This document shows, piece by piece, positions 9,652 through 22,660 of a DNA stretch of 64,000 nucleotides (positions are counted from its first letter, which is position 1; every line of letters starts with the position of its first letter). The stretch is from positions 49,831,501-49,895,500 of the forward strand of contig NC_059346.1 in NCBI RefSeq assembly GCF_019703515.2, written 5' to 3'. Under the pieces are notes generated by a model. That model ran no database searches. It saw only the letters and a program-made list of their open reading frames with translations, and had not been told where the DNA came from. Both the position numbers and the translations under genes were made by a program. The DNA is from Myxocyprinus asiaticus (taxonomy: Eukaryota > Chordata > Actinopteri > Cypriniformes > Catostomidae).

Positions 9652-11968
9652 CTATTGATTTTTGATAATTGATAATTATCTTTGATGATTGTTGAATTTG
9701 AAGGATTAATAAGCTAGTGTTACTTTTAATCAATGTTTCATCGATGTTAACAATTAACGATTATCTTTGATAATTGTTGATTTAAAGGATTAAAAAAATG
9801 CTAACATTGATTCAAATCAATGTTCTATTGATTTTAATAATGTAGAGCTTTACTGGTTGTTTAGATCAGTGTTACTATCAGAAATAATTAATAATTATTT
9901 CTGTAGTTATTCATTAATATTTAAATTAATCAGTTGAATCTAACTCATTAAAACCTCATATGGGGCTCAAGTAAATGTAGTGTGCTACGTTTAGGAGCAA
10001 GTTTGGTTTTTAGCAATAATTAATAATTATCAAAGATAATTATTAATTATTAAAATCAATAGAACATTGATGAGAATCAATATTAGCTTTTTTAATCCTT
10101 TAAATCAACAATTATCAAAGATAATCGTTAATTGTTAACATCGATGAAACATTCATTAAAATTAACACTAGCTTATTGATCATTCAAATTCAACAATCAT
10201 CAAAGATAATTATCAATTATCAAAAATCAATAGAATATTAATAAGGATTAACATTGATGGGGCACTACCCTGAAATCAGGGACTAATAACCAGATAGTAA
10301 AACAGTCTCAATATTAGATTGTTTTCTTAGGAAAATCGACATCCGAAGAATATCGATTTTCCGGAAAAAAAACAATGAATGAAGGTTTGAATCCGAGCAC
10401 TGACATCCCATCAGCATGACACAGGCATATGCAAAACAATCCAAAACACTTCTCTTCTTAATATAAACAAAGTTTATTTATGCAGTAATATCAATTAATA
10501 ATTAATACAATGCAGTCAATAAACTTCCGACTTACAACTACAAACTAAACAGTGATATGATTAGATATGGAAATAAAAATAATCCTATAACACATAAGGT
10601 GTGTGTGTGACTGTGTGTGTGTGTGTAAGGAGGGACGCGCACAAAATGGCGGACATGACTCTCGTGGAGAGTATGTCATGCGAGACTTCTGGCCAGGGAA
10701 TATGACCACGAATGGGGGCGGAGAGAAACCAGTCAATGGGTACTGGCGTCTACCAGTTCCACTTGTACGATAGCTTAGGGACAAAGCTGGGCTTTAGCAT
10801 TTAAGCTATCTACGAGCCAAAATGTGTGCCTGAATGTTTGTGAGGGGTCGCGTGCCTGCATGTGTGTGTGTGTGTGTGTGGTTAGTACGAGAGAGAGAGA
10901 GAAGTGACAGCCCTAAAGCCAATTTCGCGATCGTGGGAGAGAAAGCGGCTGTTAGTTCATCGCTCAGAGACGCGGTGGACGGCTCGTAAACAGTCCCGCG
11001 TACTTTGACTATTTAATGGATGAACTCAGTTTACCTGTCTCACCCGCGATGGTGAAATTGCACAACAGTCCAGTTTGGTTGGACCACAATACAGCAAAAC
11101 AAAATCGTGATAATTAATACCCTGAGTATTAATAATGAGCGGACATGGCGGTCCGTAAACTGTACAAGCAAAAACCTTGAAACACAAGAATAGCATACTA
11201 TAATATTCTATCTCTGCCCAGACGTAAACCTCTTACTTGAATCGCATGAGGACACAGGTAGAATGTGTTTTCCGCCATCCTTTAACTCTGACCCGGTTCC
11301 TTGAGGCTCGGGTCATTCCGTTAGAGTGTTCGGTTGAACGCAGAGTAATCTCAACTCGTCCAGCGAGATGGAGAATTTATGGCCACAGTTTCAAGTCGGA
11401 TATTACTTCCTTGTGCCACGAGGTTGCACCTGAGAGCAGCGAAGAGCTGCGTCCACACGCTGCAAACAAAGTTGCTGGAAGCAAATCCCGAAAGCATTTC
11501 AGAGGTATTTCAACTCCTGATGATGTCATGTTTGAGGGACGTTCTGTTGTGTGCCTCATCCAATAGGAGTTGAGAGTTCGATCCTTTAGTGAGCAAGGCT
11601 TCATGGGATTTGTAGTCTGTTTTGGACTCCCTTTGTTTGATTTTGGCGCGATTTTTATCAGTATAATTTACGACTTGGAATGTGAGGGCTTGAGTTAGGT
11701 TTTTACGACTGTGTTAGGCCTGCCTTTGTCTTCTATCTGAATACATGAGGCCCAACATTTATTAATAATTATCTTTGATAATTATTAATTATTGCTAATA
11801 ACCAAACCCGCTCCTAAATGTAGCGCACTACATTTACTGGAGCCCCATATGAGGTTTTAATGAGTTAGATTCTATTATTTAATTTAAATATTAATTAATA
11901 ACTAAAGAAATAATTATTAATTATTTCTGATAGTAACACTGATCTAAACAAGTGTGTAAAGCCCTACA
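9652..11968 (+). mobile_element. 5' LTR of ERV-like element 1, truncated and interrupted
   Basis: Two pieces, 9652-9840 and 11758-11968, match the 3' portion (U5) of the LTRs at 16410-20127 and 48727-50740. The first piece ends at TTCTATTGATTTTAATAA and the second resumes within the same U5 block and runs to the LTR end GCCCTACA at 11968. Between them lies a complete LTR in reverse orientation. The first ~1.7 kb of this LTR, including its promoter, is missing at the junction with the DIRS fragment. Confidence 0.8.
9841..11757 (-). mobile_element. Solo LTR of the ERV-like family, reverse orientation
   Basis: On the minus strand it starts TGTTGGGCCTCATG (11757) and ends CCTCTACA-like at 9841, with TG...CA ends and about 1.9 kb, like the LTR at 48727-50740. 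It contains the polyadenylation signal as TTTATT on the plus strand at 10473-10478, and a GT microsatellite near 10600-10625. No internal region accompanies it, so it is a solo LTR, probably left by recombination between LTRs. A clean target duplication could not be defined in the AT-rich flanks. Confidence 0.8.
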
Positions 11969-11975
11969 TAATAAT

Positions 11976-11992
11976 TGGTGCCCTGTGTGAGG
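11976..11992 (+). other. Primer binding site, tRNA-Met type
   Basis: Seven bases after the LTR end lies TGGTGCCCTGTGTGAGG. It is complementary to the 3' end of vertebrate elongator tRNA-Met at 16 of 17 bases (from knowledge of that tRNA). Position next to the LTR and the TGG start both fit a minus-strand primer site. Confidence 0.7.
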
Positions 11993-12422
11993 CATCCTAC
12001 TTGCCAGTTTGTCACAGTGTGTATGCATAAGAATCCAAAGTAATAACTTGAATCTTTATTTCAAAGTTTGGTTCTGTTTGACAATTGACTTCTCACAACT
12101 TGCCAAGCATAAGCCAGTGTGGTGTGAAAGTGCTCTTAAGAGTGAATTAGGGATTGGTAAATTTATGATAGTCTGCTTAAAATCTGCTGTTGTTGTTATA
12201 TAACTCCTAACACTTTCAACTAGATGTTACAGAGAGGTGCCAAGTCACCTCATTGACGTCCACCAAAGAGAGAACGCAGTGAAATTTGCACATTACATAA
12301 CAGTAGCCCATAAGCCACAGGTCGAAGCCTCTCACCTGTGGGTTTGTGTTAGCATTATAGAAACCTTAAAACAACAAGCTGTCAGAGCCACTGTGTCACA
12401 AGAATTTTTACTGCCCAGTAAA

Positions 12423-14331
12423 ATGAGTCACCAATTGCCCCACGTGACTGGAGCTAAAGCTCCACAGAGGTCAGTCGACCCAGCACTGCAAGATGTGGTT
12501 GCTGTTGTCCTCTGTCTCTCCATAGAGGAGAGTGATAACCTTAACGGCTACAATATTAGTCGTTGTGATGAAGCATTGCAGGAACTAGTTGGGAAGCCAA
12601 AGCGCACAATCCCGGACGTAGTGGGCCAAATGTTCCTTCTTCATCACCGCAGAACCCAACTGCAAACCGCAGAGTACCAGGCCCAGCTCGCCCAGCTGCA
12701 GAGCAGCTACCAAGCGGTACAGTGGGAAAATCTCAGCCTGCACCAAGATGTTAGGTGCACCCAAGCTGAGAAAGTCCAGGCACAGGAAGATAATGCCCGG
12801 ATGCAGGAGGAAAACGAAAACCTGCGCAGGCAGCTTCAAGCTGCTCAGCTAAGAGTAGAGTCAGATCAGGTAAGTGCAGCTGAAATGCACAGCACAACAT
12901 CTGACATAGAAGAGGGTCCCCTCTTTAGCACTATGCACAGAAATGTGCCCCTGAGAAACCCAGGAACACATGCTAAGAGCCGAGCTGCCCCCAGTGGTAC
13001 AGTCTCTGACTTCGTCCTCCAAGACACCTTTCAAGCTCCTCCAGCGGCCCGCTGGTTGGATGCAGGTGCCGCTCCTTACAGTTGCCCCCCGAGTCAGTTT
13101 TCAGCGTTTCTTGCGTTTCAAACCGACTGATTCCACACCACGGAGGGGGGACAATTATTTTCAAGCCCAGAGTGGTTGCGAAGCGGCTCGAAGATTCCAT
13201 TAGCCAGGGAGCTGTATGCAACCTGGGGGCCACCCCCACACGTCGACTGGACTCCTTCCCCACCACGAAATGTAGGAAGTCGTCCTCATTGCTATAGCGA
13301 TCAGAGTGACTATGGTGTTTCGGATGACTCGGATGACCCATGGTCATACCGACACCAAGGCTTGCGCATCCGACAACTCAAGTCCCTCGCAGGGGACATA
13401 GAGCACTTTGACCCAAGTAATTGAGATTCAAACATCGACAGTTATCTCAGAGAAATTGAGCACTGCCTGGTTGACTTGACTTATGCTTCGTCGCATGAAA
13501 AACTCAAGCTCATATGGAAGACCATGGTAAGGAGTGTCCATGTGTTCATGGAAATGCTACCGACTGGTACCCGAAACCGCTACTCAGTTCTGTGTAAAGC
13601 CCTACCCGAGGAGTATTTGCTGTATATTGACGAAGCCTCCGCTACCATAGGTGCTTTTGCCATCACCCAGAAGAGGCATGAGCCTCCGCGTGAGTATTAC
13701 AGACGCCTGAGAATCGTGTACTTCCAAGGAAGTAATGAACCAGGTCTGGAGGAGGTACGCGCAACTGGCATGGGAGACACGCGTGCGCCCTGCCCGAGGG
13801 CACAAAGTCGATGCCAGAGCCCTGGGGATCCAAGCCTCAGAATGTGCAGACCTAGCGCTTGAAGGCAACGAAATGCCTCACGTTAAGGTGAATGCTAGAA
13901 CAGGACCCCAGAGGCGCCGATCACCCCGCCAGCAGAGTAGGCAACAGAACCGGGGGGGTGGTGGCCTGACACACCCCCAGGGTCACGGCAGGCCAAAAGG
14001 ACAAAACATTCACCGGCCGAAAGGAAAGGCGCGGTACGAACGAAAACCCAAACAAGATGGTGGGTGGGTAGAAAAGGTTTCAAACCCCCTCAGAGAACAA
14101 GATTTGAGAAAAGAAATGGAGGATATAAGGAGATGCTTTACTGAGTTAGTAACGAAGCTTGACATGCTCCATTGTTCACCAGGTCCGCCGAACTCCTCAA
14201 AGGAACACGGCACTGAAACCCCGTCAGTATGGCTAGATGATGTACCCTCTCCCGTTAACACCAAAGTTTACTTTGTAGGTCGGGAAAAGGGGAACAGAGT
14301 CCAAGTTGTTCCCCAAAACAGTCACTCCTAA
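12423..14331 (+). pseudogene. Gag-like structural protein of ERV-like element 1
   Basis: The likely start is the Met at 12423 (MSHQLPHVTG), although the frame is open from 12237. The N-terminal part contains a long glutamine/glutamate-rich coiled coil (about 12640-12860). A capsid-like part follows (LPTGTRNRYSVLCKALPEE near 13560). The C-terminal part (13735-14331) is basic and rich in Arg, Gly and Gln, with no CCHC zinc knuckle seen. The gene is broken by a frame change near 13080-13180, a stop at 13422 and a deletion of about 110 bp near 13750, judged against the copy at 46385. The product would package element RNA. Neighbours are the PBS and the protease relic. Confidence 0.7.
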
Positions 14332-14724
14332 CATGCCACACCGTCCTTTTCTGACCTTCTTGGGTGATCTGTTCTGTAAGGACAACGCCTGACACATGGG
14401 TGCATCGGCTCCCATGCACTACTCGACGCTGGTTCCGAAATAGTCTAATGGGTTCCAACACCTTCGCAGAGTTGGCTAGAGCAAAGCTCTCCCTTGGCAA
14501 ACTGTTACAGACAGAACTGCAGCGTAAGCATCACAAGCTACACGCAAGATAAGTTGTCTATCACAAAACGGGTGTGGATCGACATTACCTTTCAAGGGAT
14601 GATGCTAGTACACCCTGTTTACATATGTCCCATTAATACGGAACCACTGTTAATTGGCCAGGACCTACTGAACCGATTGGCTCCACTCATTGACTGCCAT
14701 CATGAACACGTGGGCTCAGGTTGA
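14332..14724 (+). pseudogene. Retropepsin-like aspartic protease relic
   Basis: In the same reading frame as the gag C-terminus, after stops, the sequence shows the active-site motif LLDAGSEIV (Asp codon at 14425) and, downstream, PLLIGQDLLNRL, the usual flap-distal ILIGxDxL-like block of retroviral and Gypsy proteases. A stop codon directly follows the active-site block. In the family the enzyme cleaves Gag and Gag-Pol. The shared frame suggests that protease was reached from gag by readthrough, but the stops may be secondary. Confidence 0.65.
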
Positions 14725-14931
14725 CATACTGAGACCACTTTGTCCAGAAAACAGTTTGCCTGCTTCAGATGGACAAGTCGCCATCCAAAAATCCAGCAGA
14801 GATGACGACTCCAACAAGAACAATTACAGAGCGTGGGTAAAACCCTTCAGAGTACTATAGACACTCTAAATTTGCACTCCGTTATTATAACACTTTGCAC
14901 GCTTTAGGGACATTGTCAGAGAAGACAACAT
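14725..14931 (+). other. Site of missing pol genes
   Basis: About 200 bases connect the protease relic to the env-like region. No RT, RNase H or integrase motif is present in any frame. A retrovirus or Gypsy element would have about 2.5-3 kb of pol here, so a large deletion is inferred. Confidence 0.65.
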
Positions 14932-16013
14932 ATGTGTATTGTTAGAGATCTAATGCAGGACCTCAGGGAAATTAGCTCCTCAGTCAACAGTCTGAGTGGT
15001 GGAAGGATTCCAGCTTACCTGGTCTCCCTAGACCTTCTCGAACAAATCCTTAGATCTGCTACTACCTCTGTTGTGCAACCTTCACAGATACACCTGGCAT
15101 ATAGTTTTGGCATTGAACTTCCAATCCATGTAAATCCTCAGAACCTCGAAATTTTCTATTTATCCTCAATCTACCATAATAGATTGGCAGAATATATACA
15201 GACTAAAGTCCATATTTAATGTTGGTTTTCAGAGAGGTAATGCACACATTCACCTCAAAACAACACCAACACTCGCCCACCATGATGAGGACCCCTCACT
15301 CTACCTTATCCCTAACCTAAATGTGTACCAATTGAAAGGACATTCAGTGGGTTTGTCCAAATGCAACCCCTTTGTTAGAGAGGTGACTAACTACCTCTGC
15401 GGCCTAAGAGCTGAATTCCCTGTGTCAAGGTAGCATGTCCATCAAAGATGAAGGAACAGGGACAAGGGTAGAGTGAGCAGGCAATCGCTGGCTCATTAAC
15501 ACACCAGCCACTGAAGTCCCATTGTCATACAACTGCCATGATACAGCCATTAAACTAACACTACCAAACCAAAAGGTGTTCTTAATGGTTCCCCTAGGAG
15601 CCATTGTGCACATTGACAATATTGTCCTCCATCATCTCAACGTCGACAAACATGATGCAGAAATTGAGATCATGGACGCATTTAGAGGTCACAACCTCAC
15701 CACTGATGACACCCTTCAACAGCACCTTCAGGCTGAAGGGACGAAATTAGTGAAGTTCAGTCTCAAACCGACTGGCTTGACCACTATATTTCCTAGTCAC
15801 ATAAGCAGATCGTCATCTTACCGAGAACACCCTATCAGTTTGATTGGCCTCTGGCTCCTCCTTAGTGGTTGGATCATTGCAATTATTGCACACGCCATGT
15901 ATAGGTACATTCAACACCTACAGGCCAGACTGGACTCCCTCCTCGTACAGCCGTGTTTTACACACCAGTCTGAGCCCATCCCACAGGTTAACCCCAATCA
16001 TTTCCAAGGATAA
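14932..16013 (+). pseudogene. Env-like glycoprotein relic of ERV-like element 1
   Basis: Two frames carry it. The piece 14932-15219 includes a conserved-looking stretch shared with the copy at 47225. The piece 15522-16013 (163 codons) has a strong hydrophobic segment at residues about 105-126, followed by a short charged and amphipathic tail, as expected of a membrane-anchored Env transmembrane subunit. One N-glycosylation sequon (NLT, residue 58) is visible. Frameshifts between the pieces disable it. Position between pol and the 3' LTR supports env. The match is by position and topology, not by a recognised Env family signature. Confidence 0.55.
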
Positions 16014-16409
16014 GCCTTTTAACCTTTAATCCTCCTTTCCTCTAACATTTTGGTCCTAGTAATCAATGTCAGGTTCTACTTTGATTTGGTGTTATGACCA
16101 AAGAACAACAAAGGATTGTGTTACAGTTAATGCTGTGCCTACCAATAACTTGAAATGTTTATGTGTGATGAATGTAGTTTTAGATTTAGCTAGAAGTTCT
16201 ATGCCCAGATGTGCCTCAATCTCTGTCCAGACGATAAAGCCTCTGTGAACTGAAATGAACTTTATGGATTGTGCAACCATTTTCTTTCCTATCAGGAATA
16301 CATGGATGCCGTAACCCACAGGTTACTGTGAGCCGACAAGAACTGTCCGGCCCTTCAGTTGCTCTAAAGATGCTGGACCACAACCAACTCTTCAGACCAA
16401 AGAGGGGAA
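16014..16409 (+). other. 3' untranslated region and polypurine tract of ERV-like element 1
   Basis: The stretch after env has no frame and ends in AAAGAGGGGAA (16399-16409) directly before the LTR TG. This is a typical polypurine tract for plus-strand priming. The second copy has AACAAAGGGGGAA at 48714-48726. Confidence 0.7.
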
Positions 16410-17702
16410 TGTTGGGCCTCATGTATTCAGATAGAAGACAAAGGCAGGCCTAACAGTCGTAAAACCTGACTGAGGCCCAAAGTCATAAATCTTACTGATA
16501 AAAACCGCACCAAAATCAAACAAAGGGAGTCAAAACAGACTACAAATCCCATGAAGCTTTGCTCATTAAAGGATCAAACTCTCAACTCCTATTGGATGAG
16601 GCACACAACAGAACGGCCCTCAACCATGATGTCATCGGGAGTAGAAATAACTCTTATGCTTCCGGGATTTGCTTCCAGCAACTTTGCTCGCCGTGTATAG
16701 ATGCAGCTCATCACTGCTCTCATGTGTAGCCTCGTGGCACAAGGAAGTAACGTCCGACTTGAAACTGTGGCCATACAATCTCCATCTCGCTAGACGAGTT
16801 GAGATTACTCTGTGTTCCACCGAACACTCTAACGGATCCGAAGGAGACCGCCGAGCAATCCGCATCTTCATCCATTTGCCTGCAGAAGTGAAGAGATAAA
16901 AGATTTCCCTTCCAACTTCAATCAAGTCGACGTCGCTGATTTCTCCGCCAGCCCGCCGAAAATCAGCAGCCGTACCGCCCGCCGACAGAGTGAGGAAATG
17001 GCCTCCCGTCATCACCCGAGCCTCGAGGGATGGAGTTAAAGGATGGATGAACACACATATTCTAGCTGCATCCTCATGCGATTCAAGTAAGAGGTTTACA
17101 TCTGGGCAGAGATAGAATATTATAGTGTGTTATTCTTGTGTATTAAGGTTATTGCTTGTACAGTTTACGGACCGCCGAGTCCGCTCATTGCTAATAATAA
17201 TACTAAAGGTATTAATTATCATGAATGAGATCTGCTGTGTTGTAGTCCAATCACATTGGACTGTTGTGCATTTCTGCCATCGCGGGAGAGACCGGCACAC
17301 TGAGTTTATCCATTAAAGAATCAAAGACCGCGGGACGGTTTACGAGCCGTCCACCGTGTCTCTGAGTGATAAACTAACAGCTGCTTTCTCTCCCACGATC
17401 GCGAAATCGGCTTTGGGGCCGTCACTTTATTCTCTCACTCTCTCGTACTAACCATACACACACGACCCCTCAAAAACATTCTTGCACACATTTTTGGCTA
17501 GTGGATAGCTTTGTGATAAAGCTCAGCTTTGTCCCTAAGCTATCGTACAAGTGGATACATGTGGTAAACTGGCAGATGCCATTGACTGGTTTTTCTCCGC
17601 CCACATTCACGGCCATATTCTCTTACCGGAAGTCTCACATGACATACTCTCCATGAGAGTCACGTCCGCAATTTTGTGCACGTCCCTCCTTACACACACA
17701 CA

Positions 17703-17790
<88 letters not shown>

Positions 17791-17907
17791 CATGTGTTAT
17801 AGGATTATTTTGGTTTTATATCTAATCATATCACTGTTTAGTTTGTAGTTGTAAGTCGGAAGTTTATTGACTGCATTGTATTAATTATTAATTAATATTA
17901 CTGCATA

Positions 17908-17913
17908 AATAAA
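17908..17913 (+). terminator. LTR polyadenylation signal AATAAA
   Basis: AATAAA within CTGCATAAATAAACTTTG. It is kept in the LTRs at 9841-11757 (TTTATT, minus) and 48727-50740 (50100-50105), and changed to CATTAAA in the LTR at 32622-36513. It should define the R/U5 border of the element RNA. Confidence 0.6.
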
Positions 17914-18088
17914 CTTTGTTATATTTCAAGGAGAAGCGTTTTGGTTTGTTTTGAATACACCTGTGTCCAATGCTGATGGGATGTCAATGCTCGGATTCAA
18001 GCCTTCATTCATTGTTTTTTTTCCGAAAATCGATATTCTTTGGATGTCGATTTCCCTAAGAAAACAATCTAATATTGAGACTGTTATA

Positions 18089-19666
<1,578 letters not shown>

Positions 19667-20127
19667 TACTATCTGGTTATTAGTCCCTGGTTCCAGGGTG
19701 GTGCCCCGTCAAAATTAATCCTTATTAATATTCTATTGATTTTTGATAATTGATAATTATTTTTGATGATTGTTGAATTTGAAGGATCAATAAGCTAGTG
19801 TTAATTTTAATCAATGTTTCATTGATATTAACAATTAACGATTATCTTTGATAATTGTTGATTTAAAGGATTAAAAAAAGCTAACATTGATTCAAATCAA
19901 TGTTCTATTGATTTTAATAATTAATAATTATCTTTGATAATTATTAATTATTGCTAATAACCAAACCCGCTCCTAAATATAGCGCACTACATTTACTGGA
20001 GCCCCATATGAGGTTTTAACGAGTTAGATTCTATTATTTAATTTAAATATTAATTAATAACTAAAGAAATAATTATTCATTATTTCTGATAGTAACACTG
20101 ATCTAAACAATTGTGTAAAGCCCTACA

Positions 20128-20277
20128 CCAACAACAGGGCAACAGACTCCGTGCCATTGGATATGGGTCGCACATTAACTGCCACAGAAAAGAATTATCA
20201 CCCACATTCCGGGAAACTGGAATTCTTGGCACTCAAATGGGCCACTTGCGAAAAGTTCAGAGACTATATATTAGGGG
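20128..20277 (+). pseudogene. Gypsy RNase H fragment
   Basis: Translation shows LTATEKNYHPHSGKLEFLAL and WATCEKFRDYILG, the typical Ty3/Gypsy RNase H block. It starts immediately after the LTR end at 20127, indicating that the ERV-like element inserted into, or recombined with, a Gypsy pol gene. The fragment stops at an apparent foreign sequence beginning AGGGGTGTGCAGCGAAGCC. Confidence 0.75.
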
Positions 20278-21439
20278 TGTGCAGCGAAGCCATTATCTGT
20301 ATTTGTATCTGTATCTGTATCCGTTCATATGACAAAATTATCTGTATCTGTCTCTGTATTCGGATAGAACCGGGTGTGGGCCGGGCTTAAACCGAAGTGT
20401 GTAAAAACTAATGAAACGCCCATTTTTAAGTGTTACTCTTATAGTTTCTATTTATAAAATATGTCTTGTATATGCCTTTTCATAATAATAGCCTAATAAT
20501 AATAATAATTATTATTATTATTATTTTTTATATTATTATTATTTAAAAAAACATATTAATTTATTATTGTTTTGTCTTATCAGATGAAGCTGAATTTGTA
20601 GGCTACATTAACTGTGGAATATGTTGTTTTTTCTCCTGGTATTTTAGATATTAATATCTGCATGAAATAGAATTTTAATTTGTCTGTGAATGTATAACAA
20701 CATTATTCTGGAGGCAAGAGGTTTCAAGCAAAATGTGAAATGTTAAGCACACATTTTGCAGTGAATAATAAATACAAATTCAAATTCAAAAATCAATATA
20801 GCCTACAAACAGGTGAAAGTCTTGTAAGTTTATCAGGAATTTTTATAATAGGACATCATTATTTAGTTTAATAATAATAACAATAATAATAATGTCACAT
20901 TTATATAGTGTCTAACCAGAGTTCAAGAACACTTAACATTTTCAAATTTAGCACAGTTTAAAGAAGAAGAAGAAGAAAAGAAAAGACGAAGTATGTTTCA
21001 ATTTCTTCGTTTCAAATAAGGAGGACTATTCCCAATAGATGAATACTCTATGGAGTATTTAAACATTTATGGAGCATTTTCACTTTTTTTTGGAATAAAG
21101 TCTTAACCAGTTAATTACCTTAATCGCTGATGTAGATATACTGTAAATGTGGTCAACTTTAAGAGATGGAAAGATGAGCTCCGATGTTAAATCACTTCAG
21201 GTCAGGAATTTAACATCGCACTCAGGTTTAGGCTATACATAAATACATGAGAATCACGTGTGAATCATGTGATACATTAACACAGACATTTCAAGAAGTG
21301 GAAAGTATATATGATGTCGTATCTTAGTTAATGTTCCACTTGACAAGCTCCAGATGTGCACAATTAACAGAGACCGCAAACAGAGTTAAGACCGCATACA
21401 TCCGATCTGAAATCACAATGTGCGCATTTTCTAAGATAC
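20278..21439. other. AT-rich insert in the Gypsy relic, possibly a DNA transposon
   Basis: The stretch begins GGGGTGTGCAGCGAAGCC followed by repeated TATCTGTATCTG units (20295-20360) and then AT-rich sequence with ATT/AAT runs. The start resembles a DNA-transposon end, but I could not find the matching inverted end. Flanking Gypsy sequence (RNase H before; the RNase H-integrase linker after) suggests an insertion. No open frame of note. Confidence 0.35.
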
Positions 21440-22660
21440 AGACCTGTAAAATCAAACACTGATGCTAATACACTGTCGACATACCCCCTAAAGTTGCAAG
21501 ATCACATGGGTGAGCACACAGAAACATTGTCACCAGAAACTGTGTTGACTGTGTTGCAGGATACAAAAGCTGTTGCAAAGAATGATGTTCCTTGAGTAGA
21601 TGCATTACAAGTGAAGAAGCTGAATCAAGAGATAGTAGTGTTTTCAGTGTCACTCCTGAAAACATCAAAGCTGCTCAGCGAGATGACAAGCTTGCCAGAC
21701 TGCAACAGAGAACAGCCAAAGGTCTTCAGTTAAAGGCAAGAAATACTATGACCAAGCAGTGAGAGGTGCCATCCTTCAACCAGGTGACAGAGGGTTGGTG
21801 CAGAACCTTTCAGGGAGAGGTGGCCCAGAAAACTACGTGCCTACTGGGAAAAGGAAGTGCATAGAGTCATGGAACGCATTGGGGATGGTCCAGTGTACAA
21901 GGTACAGCCTGAGATGGGTAGCAAGACCTTCCATATACTTCACCGCAACCTCCTGCTTGCTGTCAGTGACCTTTGGAAGAAACCATGCCTGAAGTTACAG
22001 AATCAAAGAAAGTTAAACAGAAAAGACAATCAACAAGTCAGCCTGAGGATAAGTCAGAGACCGATACCTCAGATGAGGAGGAATATACTTACTGTTATAA
22101 CCTTCAAAAGAACATACCCTGTTTCAAATTTGTGACGGTCCAGCAAAAGGAAAGTGATCATGCACCTCATCCCGAAACCACTCCAGCCTTCGTCCAGCTG
22201 CCAGTGAATTCTACCCTGTTGAAAGATGTGATCCCAGGCAGAACCGGGTCAAAGAGTTGGATCAGGAGCATCTGATACCTCACAGCTTTATGCCAAGCCT
22301 GAGGCAAATGACTCCAGACAGAGATCAAAGAGGAGGTGAGAATGTGGAGAGAGAAGAAAGAGAACAGGATGCAGAAAATGAGCGTGAGAGAGAAATACAA
22401 GTAGAAACGGGAGAATAAAATGCAAAAAACGAAGCTGACAGAGAAACAGAGGTGATGAGGGAAAGAAATGTGAGGAGGACTCATAGGGTAGGAAGACCAA
22501 TAGAAATGTTTACATATGATGCTCTGGGCAAACCATCATATAGACCTTGGAGAGCAGAGTCACTTTGGTCTAAACAACCATACATCCCTCACGATGTTGC
22601 CCCTTACTACCATTACATGCCCAGTCATATTTGCTGTTACTATTGCCATTACACACATTG
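21440..22660 (+). pseudogene. Gypsy pol 3' part (linker, integrase C-terminus), internally deleted
   Basis: Frames in succession show the RNase H-integrase linker ([14 protein letters not shown] near 21650) and then, without any zinc or catalytic core, the integrase C-terminal block ([53 protein letters not shown] at 21740-21990). About 0.8-1 kb with the catalytic triad is deleted. Downstream acidic low-complexity codons run to about 22660. A purine run (AAAAAAAGTAGGGGAGAGGG, about 22714-22733) could be the polypurine tract. The copy is dead. Confidence 0.7.

Larger units (their letters stand above)
11969..16409 (+). mobile_element. Internal region of ERV-like element 1, lacking pol
   Basis: The region lies between the 5' LTR and the 3' LTR and holds a primer binding site, gag, protease and env relics and a polypurine tract. 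There is no reverse transcriptase, RNase H or integrase: protease-like sequence ends near 14724 and env-like sequence begins near 14932. It is an old, disabled endogenous retrovirus-like element of a fish. The family could equally be a Ty3/Gypsy-type element with an env; without pol this cannot be decided here. Confidence 0.75.
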
